Program-made: the position numbers and the translations under genes
Shown: piece after piece, positions 57,948-64,000 of the stretch
How the letters are laid out: every line of letters starts with the position of its first letter
Position numbering within the stretch: position 1 is the first letter of the stretch
Source of the DNA: Nonomuraea polychroma
GTDB taxonomy: Bacteria > Actinomycetota > Actinomycetes > Streptosporangiales > Streptosporangiaceae
Length of the DNA stretch: 64,000 nucleotides
Direction of reading: 5' to 3'
Assembly: GCF_004011505.1 (NCBI RefSeq)
Contig: NZ_SAUN01000001.1
Span: 9,265,501-9,329,500 of the forward strand
The notes under the pieces: generated by a model
The model's database searches: none
Told to the model about the DNA's origin: nothing
What the model saw: the letters and a program-made list of their open reading frames with translations, nothing else

Positions 57948-58907
57948 TTACTCCTTAGGCGCCAGGTCCCGTACGGCCTGCTCGATGGAGATCTCCCCGC
58001 CGGGGATGGGGGCGAGGACGGGGGTGTCGAGGCCGTTGTCCACGTACTGCTGGATCCTGGCCCGGCAGGTGGCCGCGTCGCCGTGCACGATCAACGCGTC
58101 CACCACGTCGTCGGGGATGGCCTTGAGCGCCGCCTGGCGATCGCCGGCCGCCCACGCCTCGTGCAAGGGCCGCAGCACCTCACCCCGGCCCAGCCAGTCG
58201 TGGAACGCGGCGTACACGGGGACGGTCAGGTAACTGGCCAGCATCCACCTGGCCATCTCCCGCACCTTGTCGGTGTCCTCGCTCACGCACACGAACAAGC
58301 GGGCGATCAGCTCGGTGTCCGGGCCGATCTCGGCGCGTACCTTGCGCACGTCCTCGGGAGAGAGCCAGTTGGTGATCGCGCCGTCGGCCTCCTCGGCGGC
58401 CAGGCGCAACATCCGGGGGCGCAGCGCGGCCAGCACGATCTTCGGTGGGATCTTCGGGGCGCGCTCCAGCTTGAACCCCTTGATCTCGAACGTCTCGTAC
58501 GCCTCCGAGACCTTCTCCCCGGCCAGCGCCTTCTTCAGGAAACGCAGGGTGTCGCGGGTGCGCGCGTACGGCTTGGTGAACTCGCCGGCGTTCCAGCGCT
58601 CGACGATCGCCGGCGAGGACGCGCCGATGCCGAGCACGAACCGCCCGGGGGCCAGATCGGCCAGCGTGGCCGCGGACATGGCCAGCAGCCCAGGGCCGCG
58701 CGTGGAGACGGGCACGATGGCGCTGCCGAGCCTGAGCCCCGGCGCCCACTGGGCGGCCAGGGCCAGCGGCGTGAACCCGTCGGTCCCGTTGACCTCGGCC
58801 GACCACACGTCGGTGTAGCCGAGCCCGGGCAGCTCCGCGATGAGTTCCTGGGACCTCGACAGGGAGCGGTCGTAGAAGGGGATCGTCATGCCCCAGTTCT
58901 GCGTCAT
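57948..58907 (-). CDS. LLM-class F420-dependent oxidoreductase
   Basis: 319 residues from the ATG at 58907 (GGAGG site). Barrel signature: IPFYDRSLSRSQELIAELPGLGYTDVWSAEVNGTDGFTPLALAAQWAPGLRLGSAIVPVSTRGPGLLAMSAATLADLAPGRFVLGIGASS. The style matches F420H2-dependent LLM enzymes (MSMEG-type) rather than FMN luciferases; cofactor is inferred. It heads the operon LLM-amidase. A TetR gene is immediately upstream on the same strand and a dyad lies between them. Confidence 0.88.
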   Translation of the reverse strand: MTQNWGMTIPFYDRSLSRSQELIAELPGLGYTDVWSAEVNGTDGFTPLALAAQWAPGLRLGSAIVPVSTRGPGLLAMSAATLADLAPGRFVLGIGASSPAIVERWNAGEFTKPYARTRDTLRFLKKALAGEKVSEAYETFEIKGFKLERAPKIPPKIVLAALRPRMLRLAAEEADGAITNWLSPEDVRKVRAEIGPDTELIARLFVCVSEDTDKVREMARWMLASYLTVPVYAAFHDWLGRGEVLRPLHEAWAAGDRQAALKAIPDDVVDALIVHGDAATCRARIQQYVDNGLDTPVLAPIPGGEISIEQAVRDLAPKE

Positions 58908-58933
58908 TCGGCCTCCAGACCTTTAAGGCCGAC

Positions 58934-58953
58934 CATACCAACCGCTCGGTATG
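58934..58953. promoter_or_regulatory. TetR-type operator before the LLM-amidase operon
   Basis: CATACC-N8-GGTATG is a 20-bp dyad that includes ACCGCTCGGTA, a core frequently seen in TetR operators of actinobacteria. It is 26 bases upstream of the LLM start and just 5 bases after the tetR stop. Confidence 0.5.
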
Positions 58954-58958
58954 TTGCC

Positions 58959-59636
58959 CTATGCCCGCAGCTCGTGCACGGCCGCGATGAAGTCCTTCGT
59001 GATGCCTCGCAGCCCGGGCAGATGCGACAGCCCGACCAGCCGGTCCACCAGCGGCACCGTGACCTCGATCAGCCGGTACGTGCGCGCGCAGCCCGGCGAG
59101 GTGTCATGCACCCAGAACAGGACCATGCCCATGGACAGCAGCCACAGCAGCTCGGGCAGTTCCTCCCGTAGCTCGGCGTTCATGCGGTCGCGCGACCCCT
59201 CGACGACCTGGCGGTAGATGGCGATGGAGGCTTCGCGGGCCGGGGACGACTGCTTGCTGAAGGGGCTCAGCGGGTTCGTGGGCTCGGCCGCGTGCTTGAA
59301 GAACTTCACGGCGAACTCGTGGTAGGGCTCGGACACGCGTACCCACTCGCGCAGCACCCCGCTCAACCGGGCCGCGAACGACGTCTCGGTGGCCAGGAAC
59401 TCCCTGCAGGCCTCCTCGTGCTCGGCCTGGGCGCGGTCGTAGTACGCCTGGATCAACGCCTCTTTGCTGTCGAAGTAGTAATAGGCGTTGCCCACGGACA
59501 CTCCGGCCTCGGCGGCGATGGCGCGCATCGTGGTCTTGTCGAAGCCCCGCTCTCTGAACAGTCGCAAGGCCGTCTCGACGATGACCTCTCGGGTGCTCTC
59601 CGATCCTCGGTTTCGGGCTTCGGACACGTTCGTCAC
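58959..59636 (-). CDS. TetR-family transcriptional regulator
   Basis: 225 residues. Helix-turn-helix: REVIVETALRLFRERGFDKTTMRAIAAEAGVSVGNAYYYFDSKEALIQAYYDRA. The C-terminal domain has a Trp-rich region (ELLWLLSMGMVLFWVHDTS) that may bind an apolar ligand. The gene is upstream of the LLM-amidase operon and on the same strand, with an operator-like dyad in the short gap. Confidence 0.92.
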   Translation of the reverse strand: MTNVSEARNRGSESTREVIVETALRLFRERGFDKTTMRAIAAEAGVSVGNAYYYFDSKEALIQAYYDRAQAEHEEACREFLATETSFAARLSGVLREWVRVSEPYHEFAVKFFKHAAEPTNPLSPFSKQSSPAREASIAIYRQVVEGSRDRMNAELREELPELLWLLSMGMVLFWVHDTSPGCARTYRLIEVTVPLVDRLVGLSHLPGLRGITKDFIAAVHELRA

Positions 59637-59783
59637 TTTACGTCGTGAAACTCGGTTAAGTCATGAAGGCGCACGGTGATCGCCGACACAAGGCAAAGTT
59701 GCTCCCGCAGCAGGAGTTATCTCCTGTGAATGGTGGGATTGTCGTTTGTGGCGGAAGGGCTAATTCCGCGAGAAGGCATCAAC

Positions 59784-60791
59784 ATGTGGATACGTGGACC
59801 AATGCGACTCACTGCAGTCGCGCTCCTCGGCATAGAGATCACCATAATCGCGCAGGCCTCGGCCGCCTCCGCGGCCACCCACCCCGAAGGGAGCACCGTG
59901 CAGAACGGCCCGTACGAGGCCGAGCCGTACCACGGGCCGCCGCAGCCCGGGCACAACGCCATGTTGGATGAGCTGGCGGACGTGCTGGGCGCGCACACGG
60001 CCAGAACCTGGAGACACAAGCACCTCACGATGACGACGGACCTCCAGGCCATGCATGACCTGCCGGTGTCCGGCGATCGCCCCGTACGACCGCCGGAGGT
60101 GAGTGGCCCTCAGGAGAGCCTGGAACAGCCTTATGCGGCTCAGGAGCGCCCTGAGGCCTATGGGACCCAGGAGACGACGCCGCGCCGCTCTCAGGCCGAC
60201 ACAGCGGCCCACGCGGGCGAGACCACCAAGGCGCAAGAGGACGTGGCACGGCCCCGACCGCGCCCGGCCGTAGGCAAGCGCGGGGGGGCCAAGAGCCTGA
60301 GCAGCCCCGTACGTACCGGTGTGGTGCGCACGCCGGCGGGCCGCAAGCGCCTGCACCTGCACGTCGACCTGAACCGTGTCCTCCCCAGGCAGGCGGCCGT
60401 GCGCATGTCCCACTCCACCGCGGCCGACTGGCTGAAGAGCGCGGGAATGCGGACGAGGTCCACCGGCAACTGCACGAGCAAGCACATGCACCACTGCACG
60501 TCGCTCGACAACGTGCGGACCGGCACGATCGCTCGCGCCATCGAGCTGAAGCAGCAGAGCGGCTGCCCCATCATGGTCACGGGCGGCACGGAGGCAGGCC
60601 ACGCGCCGGGCACCTTCAGCCACGGCAACGGCTACAAGCTGGACATCGGCCACAATTCCTGCATCGACCGCTACATCACCCAGCACCATGCCAGGGCAGG
60701 AGTCCGCGGCGACGGCGCGCCGCTCTACCGCTCCAGCTCAGGCACGACGTTCGCCGACGAGGGCGACCACTGGGACATCCTCTTCAAGTGA
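59784..60791 (+). CDS. Secreted protein with C-terminal M15-like (VanY/endolysin) zinc-peptidase domain
   Basis: 335 residues from the ATG at 59784 (GAGAAGG site). Signal peptide residues ~1-28 (MRLTAVALLGIEITIIAQASAASAA). Residues ~35-190 are low-complexity, rich in Pro, Gln, Glu and Arg, likely an extended linker or wall-spanning region. The C-terminal ~140 residues have SHGNGYKLDIGHN (the S-H-x2-G-x3-D zinc motif of M15 peptidases) and DEGDHWDILF (the E-x-D-H pattern). Two Cys pairs (NCTSKHMHHCTS, GCPIMV...NSCIDR) suggest disulfides. It is probably a D,D- or L,D-peptidase on peptidoglycan, but activity is inferred. Confidence 0.65.
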   Translation: MWIRGPMRLTAVALLGIEITIIAQASAASAATHPEGSTVQNGPYEAEPYHGPPQPGHNAMLDELADVLGAHTARTWRHKHLTMTTDLQAMHDLPVSGDRPVRPPEVSGPQESLEQPYAAQERPEAYGTQETTPRRSQADTAAHAGETTKAQEDVARPRPRPAVGKRGGAKSLSSPVRTGVVRTPAGRKRLHLHVDLNRVLPRQAAVRMSHSTAADWLKSAGMRTRSTGNCTSKHMHHCTSLDNVRTGTIARAIELKQQSGCPIMVTGGTEAGHAPGTFSHGNGYKLDIGHNSCIDRYITQHHARAGVRGDGAPLYRSSSGTTFADEGDHWDILFK

Positions 60792-60822
60792 CGAGTTCAC
60801 GTGACGAGCGCCCGCAAATGAC

Positions 60823-60853
60823 GTGGACGCCGCACTGAACGCACGGCGTCCAC
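60823..60853. terminator. Hairpin between convergent M15-like gene and asd
   Basis: A perfect 10-bp stem GTGGACGCCG / CGGCGTCCAC with an 11-base loop lies 31 bases after the M15-like stop and 13 bases from the asd stop. It could serve as a bidirectional terminator; no T-run. Confidence 0.65.
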
Positions 60854-60866
60854 CATCGCAAGAGGA

Positions 60867-61925
60867 CTACAGCTCGCTCGCGACCAGCTCGGCGATCTCC
60901 GCCGCGTTGAGCGCCGCGCCCTTGCGCAGGTTGTCACCGCACACGAAGAGGTCGAGCGTGTTGGGGAAGTCGATCGCCTGGCGAATGCGCCCAACATAGG
61001 TCGGGTCAGTGCCCACCACGTCGAGAGGCGTCGGGTAGACCCCGCTCGCCGGGTCGTCCATGAGGACCACCGTCGGCGCCGCCTCCAGGACGCGGTGCGC
61101 GTCGGCGACCGTGATCTCGCGCTCGAAACGCGCGTGCACGGCCAGCGAGTGCGTCGTGATGACCGGCACGCGTACACAGGTCGCGGAGACCTTCAGGTCC
61201 GGGATGCCGAGGATCTTGCGTGACTCGTTGCGGAGCTTGAGCTCCTCGGAGGCCCAGCCGTCGTCCTTGAGCGAGCCGGCCCACGGCACCACGTTGTACG
61301 CGATCGGCGCCGGGAAGGGCGAGTCGTCAGGCAACTTGTTGGCCAGCACCTTGCGCACGTCACCGGCCGCCTGGCCGACCGTGCGATCGCCGGCCAGCGC
61401 CTCGACCTCGTCGTAGAGCCGGGCGGTGCCCGCCACGCCGGCACCGGACACCGCCTGGTAGGACGCCACGACCAGCTCCGTGAGCGTGAACTCGGCGTGC
61501 AGCGCGCCCATGGCCGCCATCATCGACAACGTCGTGCAGTTGGGCGTGGAGATGATGTTGCGTGGGCGGCTGCGCGCGTCGAGCGGGTTGACCTCGGGCA
61601 CGACCAGCGGAACGTCCGGGTCCATCCGGAACGTGCCGGACTTGTCGATCGCGATCGCGCCACGCTCGGCCGCGATCGGCACCCACACCGCCGATACCTC
61701 GTCGGGCACGTCGAAGATGGCGATGTCGATGCCGTCGAACACCTCAGGCGCCAGGGCCTGGACCACGACGTCCTCGCCGCGCACTCGCAGCACCTTGCCT
61801 GCCGAGCGCGGCGAGGCGACGAGGCGGATCTCGCCCCAGATGTCCTCACGCGACGACACGATGTCCCGCATGACGGTGCCCACGGCGCCGGTGGCGCCGA
61901 TCAAAGCCAGACTGGGCCTGCTCAT
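60867..61925 (-). CDS. asd: Aspartate-semialdehyde dehydrogenase
   Basis: 352 residues. Second step from aspartate towards lysine, threonine and methionine. NADP-binding ALIGATGAVGTVMRDIVSSR at the N-terminus; the catalytic Cys is in IISTPNCTTLSMMAAM; the active-site His region is CVRVPVITTHSLAVHARFE. Length is normal. The ATG overlaps the lysC stop (ATGA), so Asd and LysC are translationally coupled, as in Corynebacterium. Confidence 0.97.
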   Translation of the reverse strand: MSRPSLALIGATGAVGTVMRDIVSSREDIWGEIRLVASPRSAGKVLRVRGEDVVVQALAPEVFDGIDIAIFDVPDEVSAVWVPIAAERGAIAIDKSGTFRMDPDVPLVVPEVNPLDARSRPRNIISTPNCTTLSMMAAMGALHAEFTLTELVVASYQAVSGAGVAGTARLYDEVEALAGDRTVGQAAGDVRKVLANKLPDDSPFPAPIAYNVVPWAGSLKDDGWASEELKLRNESRKILGIPDLKVSATCVRVPVITTHSLAVHARFEREITVADAHRVLEAAPTVVLMDDPASGVYPTPLDVVGTDPTYVGRIRQAIDFPNTLDLFVCGDNLRKGAALNAAEIAELVASEL

Positions 61926-62443
61926 CGTCCTGTACCTCCATACACCACGGCTTCGACCTGGTCGGCGTCGAGATCGAAGGCGCGGTGCGCGGCCGCCACG
62001 GCCGCGTCGATCGCGTCCTGCTCGACGATCACAGAGATGCGGATCTCCGAGGTGGAGATCATCTCGATGTTGACCCCCGCGTCGGCGAGGGCCGCGAAGA
62101 ACGTCGCGGTGACGCCGGGGTGCGAGCGCATGCCCGCGCCGATCAGCGACACCTTCCCGATCTGGTCGTCGAACAGCAGCGACTCATAACCGATCTGGGC
62201 CTGGACCTTCTTGAGCGCTCCCAGGGCCGTCTGGGCGTCGGCCGTGGGGAGCGTGAAGGAGATGTCCGTGCGGCCGGTGGCCGCGGCCGAGACGTTCTGC
62301 ACGATCATGTCAATGTTGATCTCGGCGTCGGCCAGCGTTTTGAAGATCGAGGCAGCCTCGCCGACCTTGTCGGGAACCCCGACAACGGTGATCTTGGCCT
62401 CGCTCCGGTCGTGTGCGACGCCGGAGATGATCGGCTGCTCCAT
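61922..62443 (-). other. Internal translation start for the aspartokinase beta subunit
   Basis: An in-frame ATG at 62443 (MEQPIISGVAHDRSEAK) is preceded by AAGGAA five bases upstream. It would yield a 173-residue ACT-only beta subunit, as known for the nested lysC-alpha/beta arrangement in Corynebacterium and Bacillus. The length and the MEQ-type start are nearly the same as in that known case. Confidence 0.65.
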
Positions 62444-63199
62444 CTCGGTTCCTTCGTCGGTGTAAGGGTCGGAGACGACCCAGGTGCCTTCCTTGGTGCT
62501 GAACGAGCTGCGTACGTGAATCGGCAGGTTGAACCGGCGCGCGTACTCGACGCAGCGGAGATGCAGGATCTTGGCGCCGCAGGCGGCCATCTCCATCATC
62601 TCGTCGTAGGAGATCCTGGGGATCTTCCTGGCCGGCGGCACGATGCGCGGGTCGGCGGTGAAGATGCCGTCCACGTCGGTGTAGATCTCGCACACGTCGG
62701 CCTCCAGGGCCGCCGCCAGCGCCACCGCCGTCGTGTCGGAGCCACCACGGCCCAGCGTCGTGATGTCCTTCGTGTCTTGCGAGACGCCCTGGAACCCGGC
62801 CACGATCGCGATGTGACCCTGGTCGATCGCCTCACGGATGCGGCTCGGCGTCACGTCGATGATGCGTGCCTTGCCGTGCGTGGAGTCGGTGATCACACCG
62901 GCCTGCGAGCCGGTGAACGAACGGGCCTCGTGGCCGAGGTTGGCGATCGCCATCGCCAGCAGGGCCATCGAGATGCGCTCGCCGGAGGTCAGCAGCATGT
63001 CGAGCTCGCGTGCCGGCGGCAGCGGCGACACCTGCTCGGCCAGGTCGAGCAGCTCGTCCGTCGTGTCACCCATGGCGGAGACGATCACGACCACGTCGTT
63101 GCCGGCTTTTTTCGTCGCGACGATCCGCTGCGCGACCCGCTTGATGCAGGACGCGTCGGCGACGGACGAACCACCGTACTTTTGCACAACGAGCGCCAC
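61922..63199 (-). CDS. lysC: Aspartokinase
   Basis: 425 residues from the GTG at 63199 with GGAG 7 bases upstream; the frame beyond it lacks similarity. Kinase domain: VVQKYGGSSVADASCIKRVAQRI, MGDTTDELLDLAEQ, TSGERISMALLAMAI, GRGGSDTTAVALAAALEAD. The C-terminal half has two ACT domains (KITVVGVPDKVGEAASIFKTLADAEINIDMIVQNVS; KVSLIGAGMRSHPGVTATFFAALADAGVNIEMISTSE) that bind lysine/threonine for feedback control. An internal start for a beta subunit is present at 62443. Confidence 0.97.
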   Translation of the reverse strand: MALVVQKYGGSSVADASCIKRVAQRIVATKKAGNDVVVIVSAMGDTTDELLDLAEQVSPLPPARELDMLLTSGERISMALLAMAIANLGHEARSFTGSQAGVITDSTHGKARIIDVTPSRIREAIDQGHIAIVAGFQGVSQDTKDITTLGRGGSDTTAVALAAALEADVCEIYTDVDGIFTADPRIVPPARKIPRISYDEMMEMAACGAKILHLRCVEYARRFNLPIHVRSSFSTKEGTWVVSDPYTDEGTEMEQPIISGVAHDRSEAKITVVGVPDKVGEAASIFKTLADAEINIDMIVQNVSAAATGRTDISFTLPTADAQTALGALKKVQAQIGYESLLFDDQIGKVSLIGAGMRSHPGVTATFFAALADAGVNIEMISTSEIRISVIVEQDAIDAAVAAAHRAFDLDADQVEAVVYGGTGR

Positions 63200-63285
63200 G
63201 AGAGTCTCCCGGTCTGGACTGTGAGGTGCCAGTCTACTTGGGGCTCTCTCATGGGCCGGAGGGTCATACCACCATATGGGACGGA

Positions 63286-63816
63286 TCAGACCGTGGTAGC
63301 CTCCTCGGCCACGTCGAGGCGCGAGTGCGCGGCCAGAGCCTGCAGCGCGCGCATCGCGGCGCCCGCGTGGTTGCCCCAGGTGTTGAAGTAGGAGTATTGC
63401 CACCACCACAACGCCTCATGGGGACGGCCGGCGTGGTAGTGACGCAGGCCGTGGATGAGGTCGGCGGCGACCGCGGTCAGGTCGTCGGACAGCCGGTACG
63501 GCGTGACGCCGGTGTCCTTGTACGGGTCGAACACCTCGGCGTAGTCGTCGACGGGCCCGAGCCGCTCGGCCAGCGCCGTACGCACGCCGTCGATGTCAGG
63601 GTCCTCGCTCATCGGCGGCTCGTAGTTGCCGGCGAGGATCACGTCCCTGTTCGCGCCGAGCTTGGCACCGGCCAGGCTCACCTGGGCGACCTCGACCAGC
63701 AGCAACGACCAGATGGCGTCGCCGCCCTCGCCGCCGGCGACCCTGGTCAGGCCGTCCACGTAGTCCTGCGCGTGCCTCGAGATCTCCTCCGCCAGCGTGC
63801 TCCACTCGTCAGACAT
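63286..63816 (-). CDS. DUF5063 domain protein
   Basis: 176 residues. Helical: ISRHAQDYVDGLTRVAGGEGGDAIWSLLLVEVAQVSLAGAKLGA, then the acidic linker and DDLTAVAADLIHGLRHYHAGRPHEALWWWQYSYFNTWGNHAGAAMRALQALA. The Trp-rich WWWQYSYFNTWGNH segment is conserved in DUF5063. Function unknown. It overlaps the recR gene by 8 bases and precedes lysC, the usual actinobacterial order recR-DUF5063-lysC-asd. Confidence 0.87.
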   Translation of the reverse strand: MSDEWSTLAEEISRHAQDYVDGLTRVAGGEGGDAIWSLLLVEVAQVSLAGAKLGANRDVILAGNYEPPMSEDPDIDGVRTALAERLGPVDDYAEVFDPYKDTGVTPYRLSDDLTAVAADLIHGLRHYHAGRPHEALWWWQYSYFNTWGNHAGAAMRALQALAAHSRLDVAEEATTV

Positions 63817-64000
63817 CCAGCAGCCTCCGTCCTTCGAACGCGCGGCCCAAGGTCACCTCGTCGGCGTATTCGAGGTCACCGCCGACAGGCAGACCGCTGG
63901 CCAGTCGTGTCACTTTGATGCCCATCGGTTTGACCAGACGGGCTAGGTAGGTAGCCGTCGCCTCACCCTCGAGATTGGGGTCCGTGGCGAGGATGAGCTC
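63809..64000 (-). CDS. recR: Recombination protein RecR, C-terminal part
   Basis: Partial: the N-terminus with the helix-hairpin-helix and zinc finger is beyond the right edge. The visible 63 codons are the end of the TOPRIM domain and the C-terminal tail: ELILATDPNLEGEATATYLARL, GIKVTRLASGLPVGGDLEYADEVTLGRAFEGRRLLDV. RecR loads RecA at gaps with RecFO. The stop at 63809 overlaps the DUF5063 start. Confidence 0.95.
   Translation of the reverse strand, partial: ELILATDPNLEGEATATYLARLVKPMGIKVTRLASGLPVGGDLEYADEVTLGRAFEGRRLLDV

Overview
The window reads as a chromosomal segment of a high-GC Gram-positive actinomycete. The base composition and codon usage are strongly GC-biased, with long antisense shadow frames. 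Actinobacterial markers include a DUF3073 protein, an SCO5389-family protein, a DUF5063 gene between recR and lysC, an AfsR/SARP-like regulator, LCP proteins, menaquinone genes, F420-type LLM oxidoreductases and many TetR/MarR/HxlR/LysR regulators. A Streptosporangiales-type organism is my guess from gene content only. No rRNA, tRNA, CRISPR array, intact insertion sequence or prophage was seen.

Layout. 1-2.1 kb: a partial secreted family-8 polysaccharide lyase and a secreted beta-helix protein. 2.2-8.2 kb: an RsbW-like ATP-binding protein, then a leftward operon of a 4-TM protein, a Tat-exported multicopper oxidase, an NTF2-like protein, an orphan molybdenum hydroxylase large subunit and a DUF2267/pterin-dehydratase fusion. 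8.4-13.3 kb: a NarL-type two-component system, a molybdopterin oxidoreductase/ferredoxin-reductase/DUF6510 cluster and an LCP cell-wall ligase. 13.3-19.9 kb: a TnpB remnant, hydrolase, TetR/P450 pair, DUF3073, ArsR, menB coupled to an APH(6)-like kinase, and a quinone oxidoreductase with a SoxR-type promoter. 20.0-27.5 kb: a tightly coupled three-gene operon (YqiJ-like OB-fold membrane protein, YqiK-like flotillin, 1612-residue AAA ATPase), the most unusual system here.

27.5-43.3 kb: MarR/flavin monooxygenase, DapA-like lyase/LysR, a serine hydrolase, a flavoprotein, a polyprenyl synthetase, a methyltransferase, a second LCP protein, a P-loop ATPase/SCO5389 pair, an LLM oxidoreductase, rnhB, LysR/aminotransferase and GNAT genes. 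This stretch also holds three kinds of DNA repeat: hairpin repeats, a nine-copy 16-bp tandem array, and one copy of a ~66-bp dispersed repeat whose second copy is at 48.2 kb. 43.5-52.6 kb: a 1000-residue AfsR-like regulator, a structured convergent gap, a methyltransferase, a zinc-ribbon protein, a decayed hydroxyacid dehydrogenase, and a membrane protein with six Cys-pair repeats. 52.6-60.8 kb: HxlR, SURF1, a protein tyrosine phosphatase followed by a possible RNA pseudoknot, an amidohydrolase, YkvA, a TetR/LLM/amidase cluster and a secreted M15-like protein. 60.9-64 kb: the conserved recR-DUF5063-lysC-asd block.

The sequence supports several local regulatory circuits, in which a regulator gene sits next to its likely palindromic operator and target (MarR, TetR/P450, HxlR/GNAT, TetR/LLM). 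There is no obvious single biosynthetic cluster or defence island. All functional names come from reading motifs by eye; none was confirmed by database search.
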